From positions 1-5,376 of the forward strand of contig JAQTOJ010000145.1 of assembly GCA_028713395.1 (NCBI GenBank): a stretch of 5,376 nucleotides of DNA, given 5' to 3'. The stretch is from Dehalococcoidales bacterium (GTDB lineage Bacteria > Chloroflexota > Dehalococcoidia > Dehalococcoidales > Fen-1064). Under the pieces are notes generated by a model that had not been told where the DNA came from, searched no databases, and saw only the letters and a list, made by a program, of their open reading frames with translations. Both the position numbers and the translations under genes were made by a program. Below, piece by piece: positions 1-4,838 of this stretch. The first letter of the stretch is position 1, and the number at the start of each line of letters is the position of its first letter.

Positions 1-219
1 CTGTCTGATTTCCTCTTCTCTATTTTGTTGTATGCATTCACCCGCTTTCTCGGCGGTGAAGATTGCGTACTTCGTCAGGTGGTCGCTAAACGAGTTCCCC
101 TGAGGCTGGATACCCGCGCCCCCAAAAGCCTCGGCGGTCGCCTGAAAAAGCTTGCTTAATCTCCGTTCTCGCATCGCAGTGGGGATGTAAATACGTGACG
201 CCGTTAACAACAGATTCAT
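1..219 (-). CDS. Unidentified protein, N-terminal part, cut by left window edge
   Basis: An open frame starts at ATG 219-217 and runs without a stop to base 1, giving 73 residues of an incomplete protein. The start overlaps the stop of the preceding membrane-protein gene as ATGA, which argues for translational coupling and for this start over the in-frame ATG at 174-172. No clear Shine-Dalgarno sequence precedes it, as is common for coupled starts. The visible part has a short mildly hydrophobic beginning (MNLLLTASRIYIPTAM), then a basic patch (RERR) and a mostly helical, charged stretch with the segment YAIFTAEKAGE. No signal peptide, membrane helix or catalytic motif is recognisable. I do not recognise the family with confidence. 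The tight linkage suggests a role alongside the radical SAM enzyme upstream. Existence as a gene is likely; function is unknown. Confidence 0.65.
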   Translation of the reverse strand, partial: MNLLLTASRIYIPTAMRERRLSKLFQATAEAFGGAGIQPQGNSFSDHLTKYAIFTAEKAGECIQQNREEEIRQ

Positions 220-620
220 TGGGGGAACGCCCCTGTCTTCCTGGAAAGGATAAGCGCCGTTACTCCGATCAAGCCGTCAATCATGCCGTTTGCCAGGTAA
301 ATCAGATAATGAGCATGCAGGAAAAAGAATGCCAGAGATAGCAAGCTGGAAGCAATTTTGGCGTGAACCAGCAATTGCGCAAAATATTTGTTTTCCGGAT
401 GCCGGTACATCAGAAAAGCTAACACTGTGACCATGTACATGTACCCTGCCGCTAAAATGAGGTAAAAATTCCAGCCGGTTGCCGGTGATTCCGGTAAGCC
501 GAACGCCGCCGAAAGACTGTTGAACAGACCCAGCACCTGGTCCGGTATCAATAGAAACAACAGTCCAACCGCGGCAAAGATGAGCATACATACCAGGGCG
601 AAGAAGCGGTAAGTTCTCAT
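216..620 (-). CDS. Small four-helix integral membrane protein, function unknown
   Basis: The protein has 134 residues and is almost entirely membrane-embedded. Likely helices lie at about 6-26, 50-72, 80-101 and 104-125, with a polar, proline-containing loop at 40-49 and a short basic loop at 73-79 (RHPENKY). Histidines H86, H102 and H104 and D115 sit in or next to the helices and could be functional. The start is well supported: a strong ribosome binding site (GGAGGAG) lies just before ATG 620-618. That ATG overlaps the TGA of the radical SAM gene as ATGA, and its own TGA overlaps the next start in the same way. The gene is therefore the third member of a coupled four-gene run. A helper, exporter or anchor role for the cluster is possible but inferred only from position. 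I cannot assign a named family. Confidence 0.8.
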   Translation of the reverse strand: MRTYRFFALVCMLIFAAVGLLFLLIPDQVLGLFNSLSAAFGLPESPATGWNFYLILAAGYMYMVTVLAFLMYRHPENKYFAQLLVHAKIASSLLSLAFFFLHAHYLIYLANGMIDGLIGVTALILSRKTGAFPQ

Positions 621-1879
621 ATCTCCTCCACTGGTTTGTTTGCCATTTTCTGTCGTCCCGTCGCCGGCTGCCCTGTTTTCTGGCGGTAATACAATTCTGA
701 GAAATGGGAAAGCGGCGTGAATTTCACCTCTTCCATCATTTTCAAGGTGTTTGTTTTATTCAGCACCGGCTGTCCGGCTGCGTATTTTTGTATCAATCGG
801 TAATTCTTGTTGATGAAGCAAACACTTTCGGAGGGGAAACGCGTCTTCATCTCGCTGAACACTGCCTTGATGGGTTCCTCTTGAACGTTGCCGAATCTCA
901 TCGGTGTGAACACGCAGGGGCTGACATCCCCGAAGGCGTCGATATACACCATCTTATGTCCGGCGTTACAGCCAAAACATTCTTTGCCTTCAAAATGCCC
1001 CAGATAATTGACGGTCATTTTCCCTTGCCGGTTATATTTGTCCTGCAAGTTTACCAGTTTGAGCCGGTCTTCCTCGCTGATCACCATCTCGGGATTCCGG
1101 TAACTCTCCGTGGAGGGTTTGACTTCACTCAACCAGGCTTCATTGATCTCTAACCCCATCAGAAAGCGCAGGAAGTCTTCAGTCTGATTGTTTCTGATCA
1201 TTTCCCGTGAAAGCACCGCCGAAACCCCCACATCCATGCCCAGGTTCTTAAAAATATCTATCGCCTTGAGCGCTTCTCTAAATGCCCCCGCGTATCTTCT
1301 CCCGGCATCGTGGGTGGATTCTTCCCAGTGATCCAGACTCACGGAAACCGAGAACACCCCGGCTTTTTTCAGGTCGGCCGCCAGCTTTCCGGTGAGTGTG
1401 CTCCCGGTGGTAAAAAGCTTGATCGCGCATCCTTCAGAAATCCTTTCCGTGATCTCGATTATATCCTTATTCAATAACGGTTCGCCGCCGGTGAGCCCCA
1501 GCCACACCACCCCCATTTTCTTCAGATCACCCGCGGTTTTGATGATCGTCTCCTTGTCCATGACCTTACCCTGACGATTTTTGTTGTAACAGCAGGCGCA
1601 GTTCTGCGGGCAGGCATTGGTCAAACCAATCTGCCCGTGGGATGGCCCGGGGGTTTTCGCCAGCAGGTGTTCCTGCACAAAACGGGCATAAGCCCGACTA
1701 TTCAACGGGGGGAGATGTGAATGCAGAATCAGTTGACTGTCCACACGACGGATTTGAAATTTCCCCATGTAATTGTTCAAAAACCGCAGGATTGAGGGAT
1801 TGACCCGGAGCATCTGCGGATTGGAAGCTATTACCTCCGTCAACGGCAACAAATTCTTGAAACTGTTTTTTATGCTCAT
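617..1879 (-). CDS. Radical SAM enzyme with SPASM/twitch-like C-terminal cysteines
   Basis: The protein has 420 residues. The radical SAM core carries the cluster motif CX3CX2C (C90, C94, C97, followed by Y98), which in this superfamily binds the [4Fe-4S] cluster that cleaves S-adenosylmethionine. The SAM-binding GGEP motif follows at 131-134. The C-terminal part has C301, C304, C322 and C354 around a D..G...PC arrangement (D314-C322), the look of a SPASM or twitch auxiliary-cluster domain, common in peptide-modifying members. No obvious precursor-binding RRE domain is seen in the first 75 residues. The frame is open up to 2005, but ATG 1879-1877 is preferred. It lies 4 bases after the stop of the upstream small gene, has a modest GAGAG site, and the extra 42 residues only read the upstream gene in another frame. 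The protein is likely cytosolic. The substrate is unknown; peptide maturation is an inference from the neighbouring small gene. Confidence 0.92.
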   Translation of the reverse strand: MSIKNSFKNLLPLTEVIASNPQMLRVNPSILRFLNNYMGKFQIRRVDSQLILHSHLPPLNSRAYARFVQEHLLAKTPGPSHGQIGLTNACPQNCACCYNKNRQGKVMDKETIIKTAGDLKKMGVVWLGLTGGEPLLNKDIIEITERISEGCAIKLFTTGSTLTGKLAADLKKAGVFSVSVSLDHWEESTHDAGRRYAGAFREALKAIDIFKNLGMDVGVSAVLSREMIRNNQTEDFLRFLMGLEINEAWLSEVKPSTESYRNPEMVISEEDRLKLVNLQDKYNRQGKMTVNYLGHFEGKECFGCNAGHKMVYIDAFGDVSPCVFTPMRFGNVQEEPIKAVFSEMKTRFPSESVCFINKNYRLIQKYAAGQPVLNKTNTLKMMEEVKFTPLSHFSELYYRQKTGQPATGRQKMANKPVEEI

Positions 1880-1883
1880 TCGT

Positions 1884-2147
1884 TTATCTCTCGGTCGTTT
1901 CGCAGCAGGGCATGTCATAAGAAGCTTTTTGCGTAAATCCATTCTCGTGGGTAGCTTTGACCTGAGAGGCTGCTCTCTGGTGCAAAGACACGGTTCGCCA
2001 CACATTCACAAAGAAACGTTTCCACCAAGAGGCCGCCTGTCCGGCGGTTCCCCGGTCGTTATCTTTAGGTTCTTTTTGGCATATTATACTATATGTCTCC
2101 GGGATATACTCCGGGTAACTGACCTGTAAATCTATGTCGTTGATCAT
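1884..2147 (-). CDS. Small 87-residue protein heading the radical SAM cluster; possible modification substrate
   Basis: The small frame begins at ATG 2147-2145 behind a strong AAGGAG site spaced 7 bases away and ends with TAA just 4 bases before the radical SAM start. This is good evidence for a real first gene of the cluster. The product is soluble, with no signal peptide or membrane helix. The N-terminal third is acidic and aromatic (DIDLQVSYPEYIPE, then C23). A basic, tryptophan-rich stretch follows at about 41-56 (WWKRFFVNVWR), and the tail carries adjacent cysteines C80-C81 near the end. I do not recognise a family. Short proteins placed directly before SPASM-type radical SAM enzymes are often ribosomal-peptide precursors, and the cysteines and aromatic residues would be conceivable modification sites. 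Nothing in the sequence proves this. It could equally be a small regulator or accessory subunit. Confidence 0.7.
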   Translation of the reverse strand: MINDIDLQVSYPEYIPETYSIICQKEPKDNDRGTAGQAASWWKRFFVNVWRTVSLHQRAASQVKATHENGFTQKASYDMPCCETTER

Positions 2148-2154
2148 TTTTGTA

Positions 2155-2180
2155 CTCCTTTTCTGCGGCTCTTACCGCAG
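2155..2180 (-). promoter_or_regulatory. Leader hairpin plus strong ribosome binding site of the small-protein gene
   Basis: A perfect 6-bp stem (CTGCGG / CCGCAG, 2163-2180) with a 6-base loop stands two bases upstream of the AAGGAG site (2155-2160), close to the expected transcript 5' end. It has no T-run, so it is not a terminator. A 5' hairpin here could stabilise the mRNA or tune translation of the first gene. It is too small to be called a riboswitch. Confidence 0.45.
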
Positions 2181-2189
2181 ATTGTTACT

Positions 2190-2221
2190 ATTGTAAAAAA
2201 ATTCCGTGGAAATTTAACCAA
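2190..2221 (-). promoter_or_regulatory. Possible promoter for the small protein / radical SAM cluster
   Basis: On the minus strand a -10-like TACAAT lies at 2195-2190. A -35-like TTGGTT (2221-2216) sits 20 bases upstream, which is longer than ideal, so the match is weak. An imperfect palindrome (AAATTCCGTGGAAATTT, 2199-2215) fills the spacer and could be an operator. A start near 2183 would put the leader hairpin at the transcript's 5' end. Confidence 0.35.
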
Positions 2222-2251
2222 TCATAAGTGGAGAATATCGGTTGCGGATGG

Positions 2252-2267
2252 CCAGGTTTTTACCTGG
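2252..2267. repeat. Short inverted repeat between the DUF998-like gene and the radical SAM cluster
   Basis: CCAGGT and ACCTGG form a perfect 6-bp stem around a TTTT loop, 28 bases beyond the stop of the DUF998-like gene. No T-run follows on either strand, so a factor-independent terminator is not supported. It may be a weak terminator, an mRNA 3'-end stabiliser or a binding site. Confidence 0.35.
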
Positions 2268-2294
2268 TCGTTCGGGCAGGTAGTCCCGGCTTTG

Positions 2295-2999
2295 CTAGTC
2301 TCTAGCGGGAAATAACTTGTGCCCAACCACCAGACCCCAGATCAGGGCGTTGGCGATTAACAGCCGTTCGCTTAACCCCAGTGTCGCGCCTTCACCCAGG
2401 ATCACGGTGGCGCACAGAACCACGAACACCAGTCCGGCGATGGCGGTAAATAATGTGTAGATCGCCAGCCGGCGATGTTGTCCCCCGATACATAACTGCG
2501 GCAACAATGCCAGACATGCCACCGGGAAAAGTATGGAAATCCCACGCGCGGCTTGTTCGTGTATCTGGGCGGCGGTGTTCCGCGTCGTGCCTTCCGGATT
2601 GGTGGGGAAAATGGCAATCAAAATAAAACCGATCGCGGTTAAAAATAATATCAATCCCGCTATTTTCGTAGTTTTCTGCCGGGCAAAAACAAAATAGAAT
2701 TTGTCGGCCAGCACGATCAACCACACCGCCAGTACTACAAAATCCGTGGTCAACAACCACCCGTGAGGATAATGCACCATCTGGCTGACGGTCTGTTGAA
2801 CGGGATTATAATCGGGTAACACTAACCCCATCAGCAGTGAAATTGCCAGCGATAGCCCCGGTACCAGCACCTGCCAGCCGCCTTCTATAGCTTTCAAAGC
2901 GGGATGTGCGTTCACCACCGCCATGGCGGATTGCGTCAACACCAGCATTTTTATAGCCGGGTTAAATGTGTTTTGCGGTAGGCTGATTCGTCTTTGCAT
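2295..2999 (-). CDS. DUF998-like six-helix membrane protein
   Basis: The protein has 234 residues and about six membrane helices (roughly 41-62, 82-104, 112-131, 151-170, 178-201, 210-228). The order and loop content match the DUF998 family (PF06197): a polar segment after helix 1 (DYNPVQQTVSQM, 63-74), a proline-rich loop after helix 3 (FPTNPEGTTR, 131-140), then IHEQAA with H147 just before helix 4. DUF998 proteins are inner-membrane proteins without an established biochemical role. The N-terminal 35 residues before the first helix are longer than usual. The ATG at 2999 has only a weak GGA site, but the in-frame ATGs at 2948 and 2924 have none, so 2999 is kept with some doubt. The gene shares strand with the radical SAM cluster, but a 147-base gap with its own promoter-like signals suggests separate transcription. 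A short hairpin (GCTAG/CTAGC, 2294-2306) covers the stop codon. Confidence 0.8.
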   Translation of the reverse strand: MQRRISLPQNTFNPAIKMLVLTQSAMAVVNAHPALKAIEGGWQVLVPGLSLAISLLMGLVLPDYNPVQQTVSQMVHYPHGWLLTTDFVVLAVWLIVLADKFYFVFARQKTTKIAGLILFLTAIGFILIAIFPTNPEGTTRNTAAQIHEQAARGISILFPVACLALLPQLCIGGQHRRLAIYTLFTAIAGLVFVVLCATVILGEGATLGLSERLLIANALIWGLVVGHKLFPARD

Positions 3000-3191
3000 A
3001 TTTCCATTCTGTACCCGTTAATGCCACTTGCCACCGCCAAACTGCAGGGAATAAACGCTGGGCTTAAGTTTGGTTTCAGAACTGGACAAAGGTATAGTGC
3101 GTCATCATAATTTTGATGCGCGAGCCGGTTTTTCTGTTCCATTTTGTAACCCCAACCACATCTGGCTTCGTCTCCTCTGTTATCGGTGGCC

Positions 3192-3206
3192 CAGGCGTCT
3201 CGCCTG
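3192..3206. repeat. Short GC hairpin CAGGCG-TCT-CGCCTG
   Basis: A perfect 6-bp stem closes a 3-base loop. Sequences of this type (CAGGCG...CGCCTG beside GGTGGC) recur as intergenic hairpins in many bacterial genomes, so this may be one copy of a dispersed palindromic element. A single copy cannot show that. Confidence 0.4.
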
Positions 3207-3237
3207 TGGGCATCCGCTATTGCACGCCCAGTGGGAC

Positions 3238-3257
3238 ATCCCGCATTTAATCGGGAT
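3238..3257. repeat. Inverted repeat ATCCCG ... CGGGAT
   Basis: Six-base arms enclose an 8-base AT-rich loop (3244-3251). No T-run or gene end lies beside it, so a terminator role is unlikely. It is part of the repeat-rich intergenic patch. Confidence 0.3.
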
Positions 3258-3283
3258 AAATTAAATGTTACCTCTATCTGGCC

Positions 3284-3304
3284 GCTGAAAGCTGACCGCT
3301 GATC
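3284..3304. repeat. Tandem heptamer GCTGANN, three units
   Basis: Three consecutive 7-base units are read at 3284-3290 (GCTGAAA), 3291-3297 (GCTGACC) and 3298-3304 (GCTGATC), followed by a decayed fourth (GCTTCGT). It is a degenerate microsatellite with no coding frame assigned, probably prone to copy-number change. Confidence 0.55.
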
Positions 3305-3357
3305 GCTTCGTCCCCGTGGCGCCCCACCCTTTCTATGTCGTTTTGATTCCTGGTTCT

Positions 3358-3402
3358 TTGTTTATTGAATTTTGTTTGTCGTTTGATGCTTGTCTATTGA
3401 AT
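3358..3402. repeat. Imperfect direct repeat TTGTYTATTGAAT, 32-base period
   Basis: The 13-base words at 3358-3370 and 3390-3402 differ at one position (T versus C), and similarity extends weakly on both sides. The spacing of about three helical turns would put two bound proteins on one DNA face, but the words lie more than 100 bases upstream of the response-regulator promoter. A remnant of duplicated DNA is equally possible. Confidence 0.4.
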
Positions 3403-3424
3403 ATTCCATCCCGTTTCTCCCGCA

Positions 3425-3465
3425 GGGGCCGGTTTCGGCCTCTCGTAGGGTGGGTGAAACCCACC
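3425..3465. repeat. Pair of adjacent GC-rich hairpins
   Basis: The first stem (GGCCG / CGGCC, 3427-3440, extendable to 3425-3442 with one wobble pair) is followed 6 bases later by a second (GGTGGGT / ACCCACC, 3449-3465, 7 bp, 3-base loop). The second, within GTAGGGTGGGTGAAACCCACC-like sequence, resembles dispersed palindromic elements seen between genes in several bacteria. Neither has a T-run after it. Confidence 0.45.
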
Positions 3466-3507
3466 AGAAAATTCCCTCTGCCCCTTCAACAAGGTAATCA
3501 CGGCTAT

Positions 3508-3536
3508 TTAGCATTTGCCGCTGAAAATGGTAAAAT
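3508..3536 (+). promoter_or_regulatory. Promoter of the response-regulator gene
   Basis: TTAGCA (3508-3513) and TAAAAT (3531-3536) are separated by exactly 17 bases, and a TG at 3528-3529 gives an extended -10. This is the best sigma-70-type match in the window. Transcription would start near 3542 and give a leader of about 35 bases ending in the ribosome binding site. Confidence 0.65.
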
Positions 3537-3576
3537 GTACCCAAATCTTATCCAAGTTTGCCTCGAGGAGGAGAAT

Positions 3577-4215
3577 ATGACCCAACCAACCCGGATAAAG
3601 GTATTACTGGTCGATGACCACGCCGTGGTCCGCAGCGGCTTGGCGGCGGTGCTAATGGTCAACGATGAATTTCAATTAGTCGGCGAAGCCGGGAACGGTG
3701 AAGAAGCCGTGCGTCTTTGTGAAAAACACCAACCTAATGTGGTCATTATGGATATGATGATGCCGGTAATGGATGGTGTAACCGCCACGACTATCATCCG
3801 GGAGAAATTCCCGCAGATCAGCGTCATTGCCCTCACCAGTTTCCGGGAAAAAGAATTGGTAGAAGGCGCTCTGAAAGCCGGCGCAATCAGTTATCTGCTG
3901 AAGAATGTCACCGCTGAGGAACTGGCGGCGGCCATCAGGGGCGCGGTTTTGGGACAATCCAAATTATCGCCGGAAGCAACCCAGGCGCTTATCCAGAGCA
4001 TTAAAGAACCTAAAGCCATTAATTATGAATTGACCGACCGTGAAAAAGAAATACTGGCATTAATGGTCGAAGGCTTGGGTAACAACGAAATCTCGCAGAG
4101 ATTGGTGGTCAGCCCCTCCACCGTCAAGTTTCATGTCAGCAATGTCCTTTCCAAACTGGGCGTCACCAGCCGTACGGAAGCGGTGGCGCTGGCGCTCAAA
4201 CAACACCTGGTCTAA
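3577..4215 (+). CDS. NarL/LuxR-family DNA-binding response regulator
   Basis: The protein has 212 residues. The receiver domain (about 7-122) has the acidic pair D13-D14, the phospho-acceptor D59 (in VIMDMMMPVMDG), the switch threonine T87 and the conserved lysine K109. After a linker, a LuxR-type helix-turn-helix follows (about 151-212), with LTDREKEIL, the recognition region NNEISQRLVVSPSTVKFHVSNVLSKL and a normal C-terminus. All key residues are present, so it should be an active phospho-dependent transcription factor, expected to dimerise on DNA. The start at ATG 3577 follows GAGGAGGAG by a few bases and starts exactly at the receiver domain. The frame opens earlier (3316), but that part is unrelated intergenic sequence. 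No histidine kinase is present in the window, so it is an orphan here. It has its own promoter and terminator and so forms a single-gene unit. Its targets are unknown. Confidence 0.95.
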   Translation: MTQPTRIKVLLVDDHAVVRSGLAAVLMVNDEFQLVGEAGNGEEAVRLCEKHQPNVVIMDMMMPVMDGVTATTIIREKFPQISVIALTSFREKELVEGALKAGAISYLLKNVTAEELAAAIRGAVLGQSKLSPEATQALIQSIKEPKAINYELTDREKEILALMVEGLGNNEISQRLVVSPSTVKFHVSNVLSKLGVTSRTEAVALALKQHLV

Positions 4216-4251
4216 CGACCAGTAAAAACCCTGTCATCCTGTTGAGCCGTT

Positions 4252-4295
4252 AATCCCCCCATCTACCGAGTGTGGATGGGGGGATTTCATTTTAT
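4252..4295 (+). terminator. Intrinsic terminator after the response regulator
   Basis: A perfect 12-bp stem (AATCCCCCCATC / GATGGGGGGATT, 4252-4263 and 4275-4286) extends inward by three more pairs including one wobble, leaving a 5-base loop. It is followed directly by a T-rich tract (TCATTTTAT). It lies 37 bases after the stop codon. The arms contain six consecutive C and G, making it very stable. Confidence 0.88.
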
Positions 4296-4334
4296 GATGG
4301 TCTTAGTTCCAAAAAAAGGAAGGACGAAACAAAA

Positions 4335-4838
4335 ATGAAAACGGCTATTGTCTTCAAATCCACCTTCGGCGCCAGCCGGCAATACGCCGAATGGTTGCAC
4401 GAAGCCATTCCCTCGGACCTATTTCCCGTTAAATTCGTAGATGTCGAGACCATCCGTCGCTACGATACTATCGTCGTGTGCGGCGGCACCTATGCCGGCA
4501 TTCTGGCTTTTAACGGCTTCCTGAAAAAACACCAGGCAAGTTTGATCGCGAAAAAATTGGTGCTGGTCGCCGTGGGCATTGCTCCACCCGATGATAAAGC
4601 CAGCGTGGCATCCTATCAAACCATCCCGGAGCAGATCCGGCGTATCGCCGGATATTACAAACTTCCGGGTAAGATCGGCAAAGACAAAACCGGCGCGGTC
4701 AATAAAGAAAATCTGCGACCGGTTATCGGCTACATTGAAAAATCCCTCACCGGGACCATTATTTTAAAGGAGGTTGCCCGTCATGAAAAAGGTTTTAACG
4801 TTGACGCTTCTTACCGTATTCTCCATCATGCTGCTTAG
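4335..4838 (+). CDS. Flavodoxin-domain protein (Flavodoxin_5/HemG-like)
   Basis: The protein has 167 residues with a flavodoxin fold. Residues 1-8 (MKTAIVFK) form strand 1. STFGAS (9-14) is in the place of the FMN-phosphate loop, followed by RQYAEWL, typical of the Flavodoxin_5 group (PF12724) that includes menaquinone-dependent protoporphyrinogen oxidase. GGTYAG (50-55) and GIAPP (81-85) occupy the other two flavin-contact loops. It probably binds FMN and carries electrons in the cytosol. A HemG role is not shown. ATG 4335 is chosen because it starts exactly at strand 1 and has AAGGA about 10 bases upstream. The longer frame from 4272 runs through the terminator hairpin. A TATGAT at 4293-4298 could be its -10 but has no good -35. 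The last 18 residues overlap the next gene's signal-peptide codons in another frame and read as non-family sequence, so the C-terminus is unusual. Confidence 0.85.
   Translation: MKTAIVFKSTFGASRQYAEWLHEAIPSDLFPVKFVDVETIRRYDTIVVCGGTYAGILAFNGFLKKHQASLIAKKLVLVAVGIAPPDDKASVASYQTIPEQIRRIAGYYKLPGKIGKDKTGAVNKENLRPVIGYIEKSLTGTIILKEVARHEKGFNVDASYRILHHAA

Larger units (their letters stand above)
3000..3507. other. Divergent intergenic region without a convincing gene
   Basis: About 500 bases separate the minus-strand DUF998-like gene from the plus-strand response regulator. Frames here are short, lack ribosome binding sites, and translate to low-complexity or proline/cysteine-scattered sequence. Near 3099-3118 there is an imperfect inverted repeat (GCGTCATCA...TGATGCGC), a possible operator for the leftward gene. 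From about 3190 to 3470 the sequence is a mosaic of small hairpins and repeats, described separately. A T-rich stretch at 3330-3402 stands out from the surrounding more GC-rich DNA. No clear promoter for the leftward gene was found. Confidence 0.6.

Noticed and set aside
704..1153. 149-codon plus-strand open frame
   Set aside because: It lies antisense inside the radical SAM gene, has no ribosome binding site, and its translation has no recognisable domain; the minus frame carries the conserved cysteine motifs.
1880..2005. N-terminal extension of the radical SAM frame up to 2005
   Set aside because: The 42 extra residues only read the small-protein gene in another phase, no good ribosome binding site precedes 2005 or 1942, and the ATG at 1879 is correctly placed after the upstream stop.
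1773..2129. 118-codon plus-strand open frame
   Set aside because: It is antisense to the small protein and the radical SAM start, with no start signals or domain.
2252..2267. Intrinsic terminator for the DUF998-like gene
   Set aside because: The stem is only 6 bp and no T-run follows on the minus strand, so it is listed only as an inverted repeat.
2951..3142. 63-codon minus-strand frame upstream of the DUF998-like gene
   Set aside because: It has no ribosome binding site, overlaps the DUF998-like start in another phase, and gives an unstructured mixed composition.
3316..3576. 87-codon N-terminal extension of the response regulator
   Set aside because: It translates repeat-rich intergenic sequence and spans the predicted promoter; the strong ribosome binding site is at 3565-3573 and the receiver domain starts right after ATG 3577.
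4272..4334. Earlier start for the flavodoxin gene
   Set aside because: The extension is encoded by the 3' arm of the terminator hairpin, and the conserved fold starts exactly at ATG 4335.
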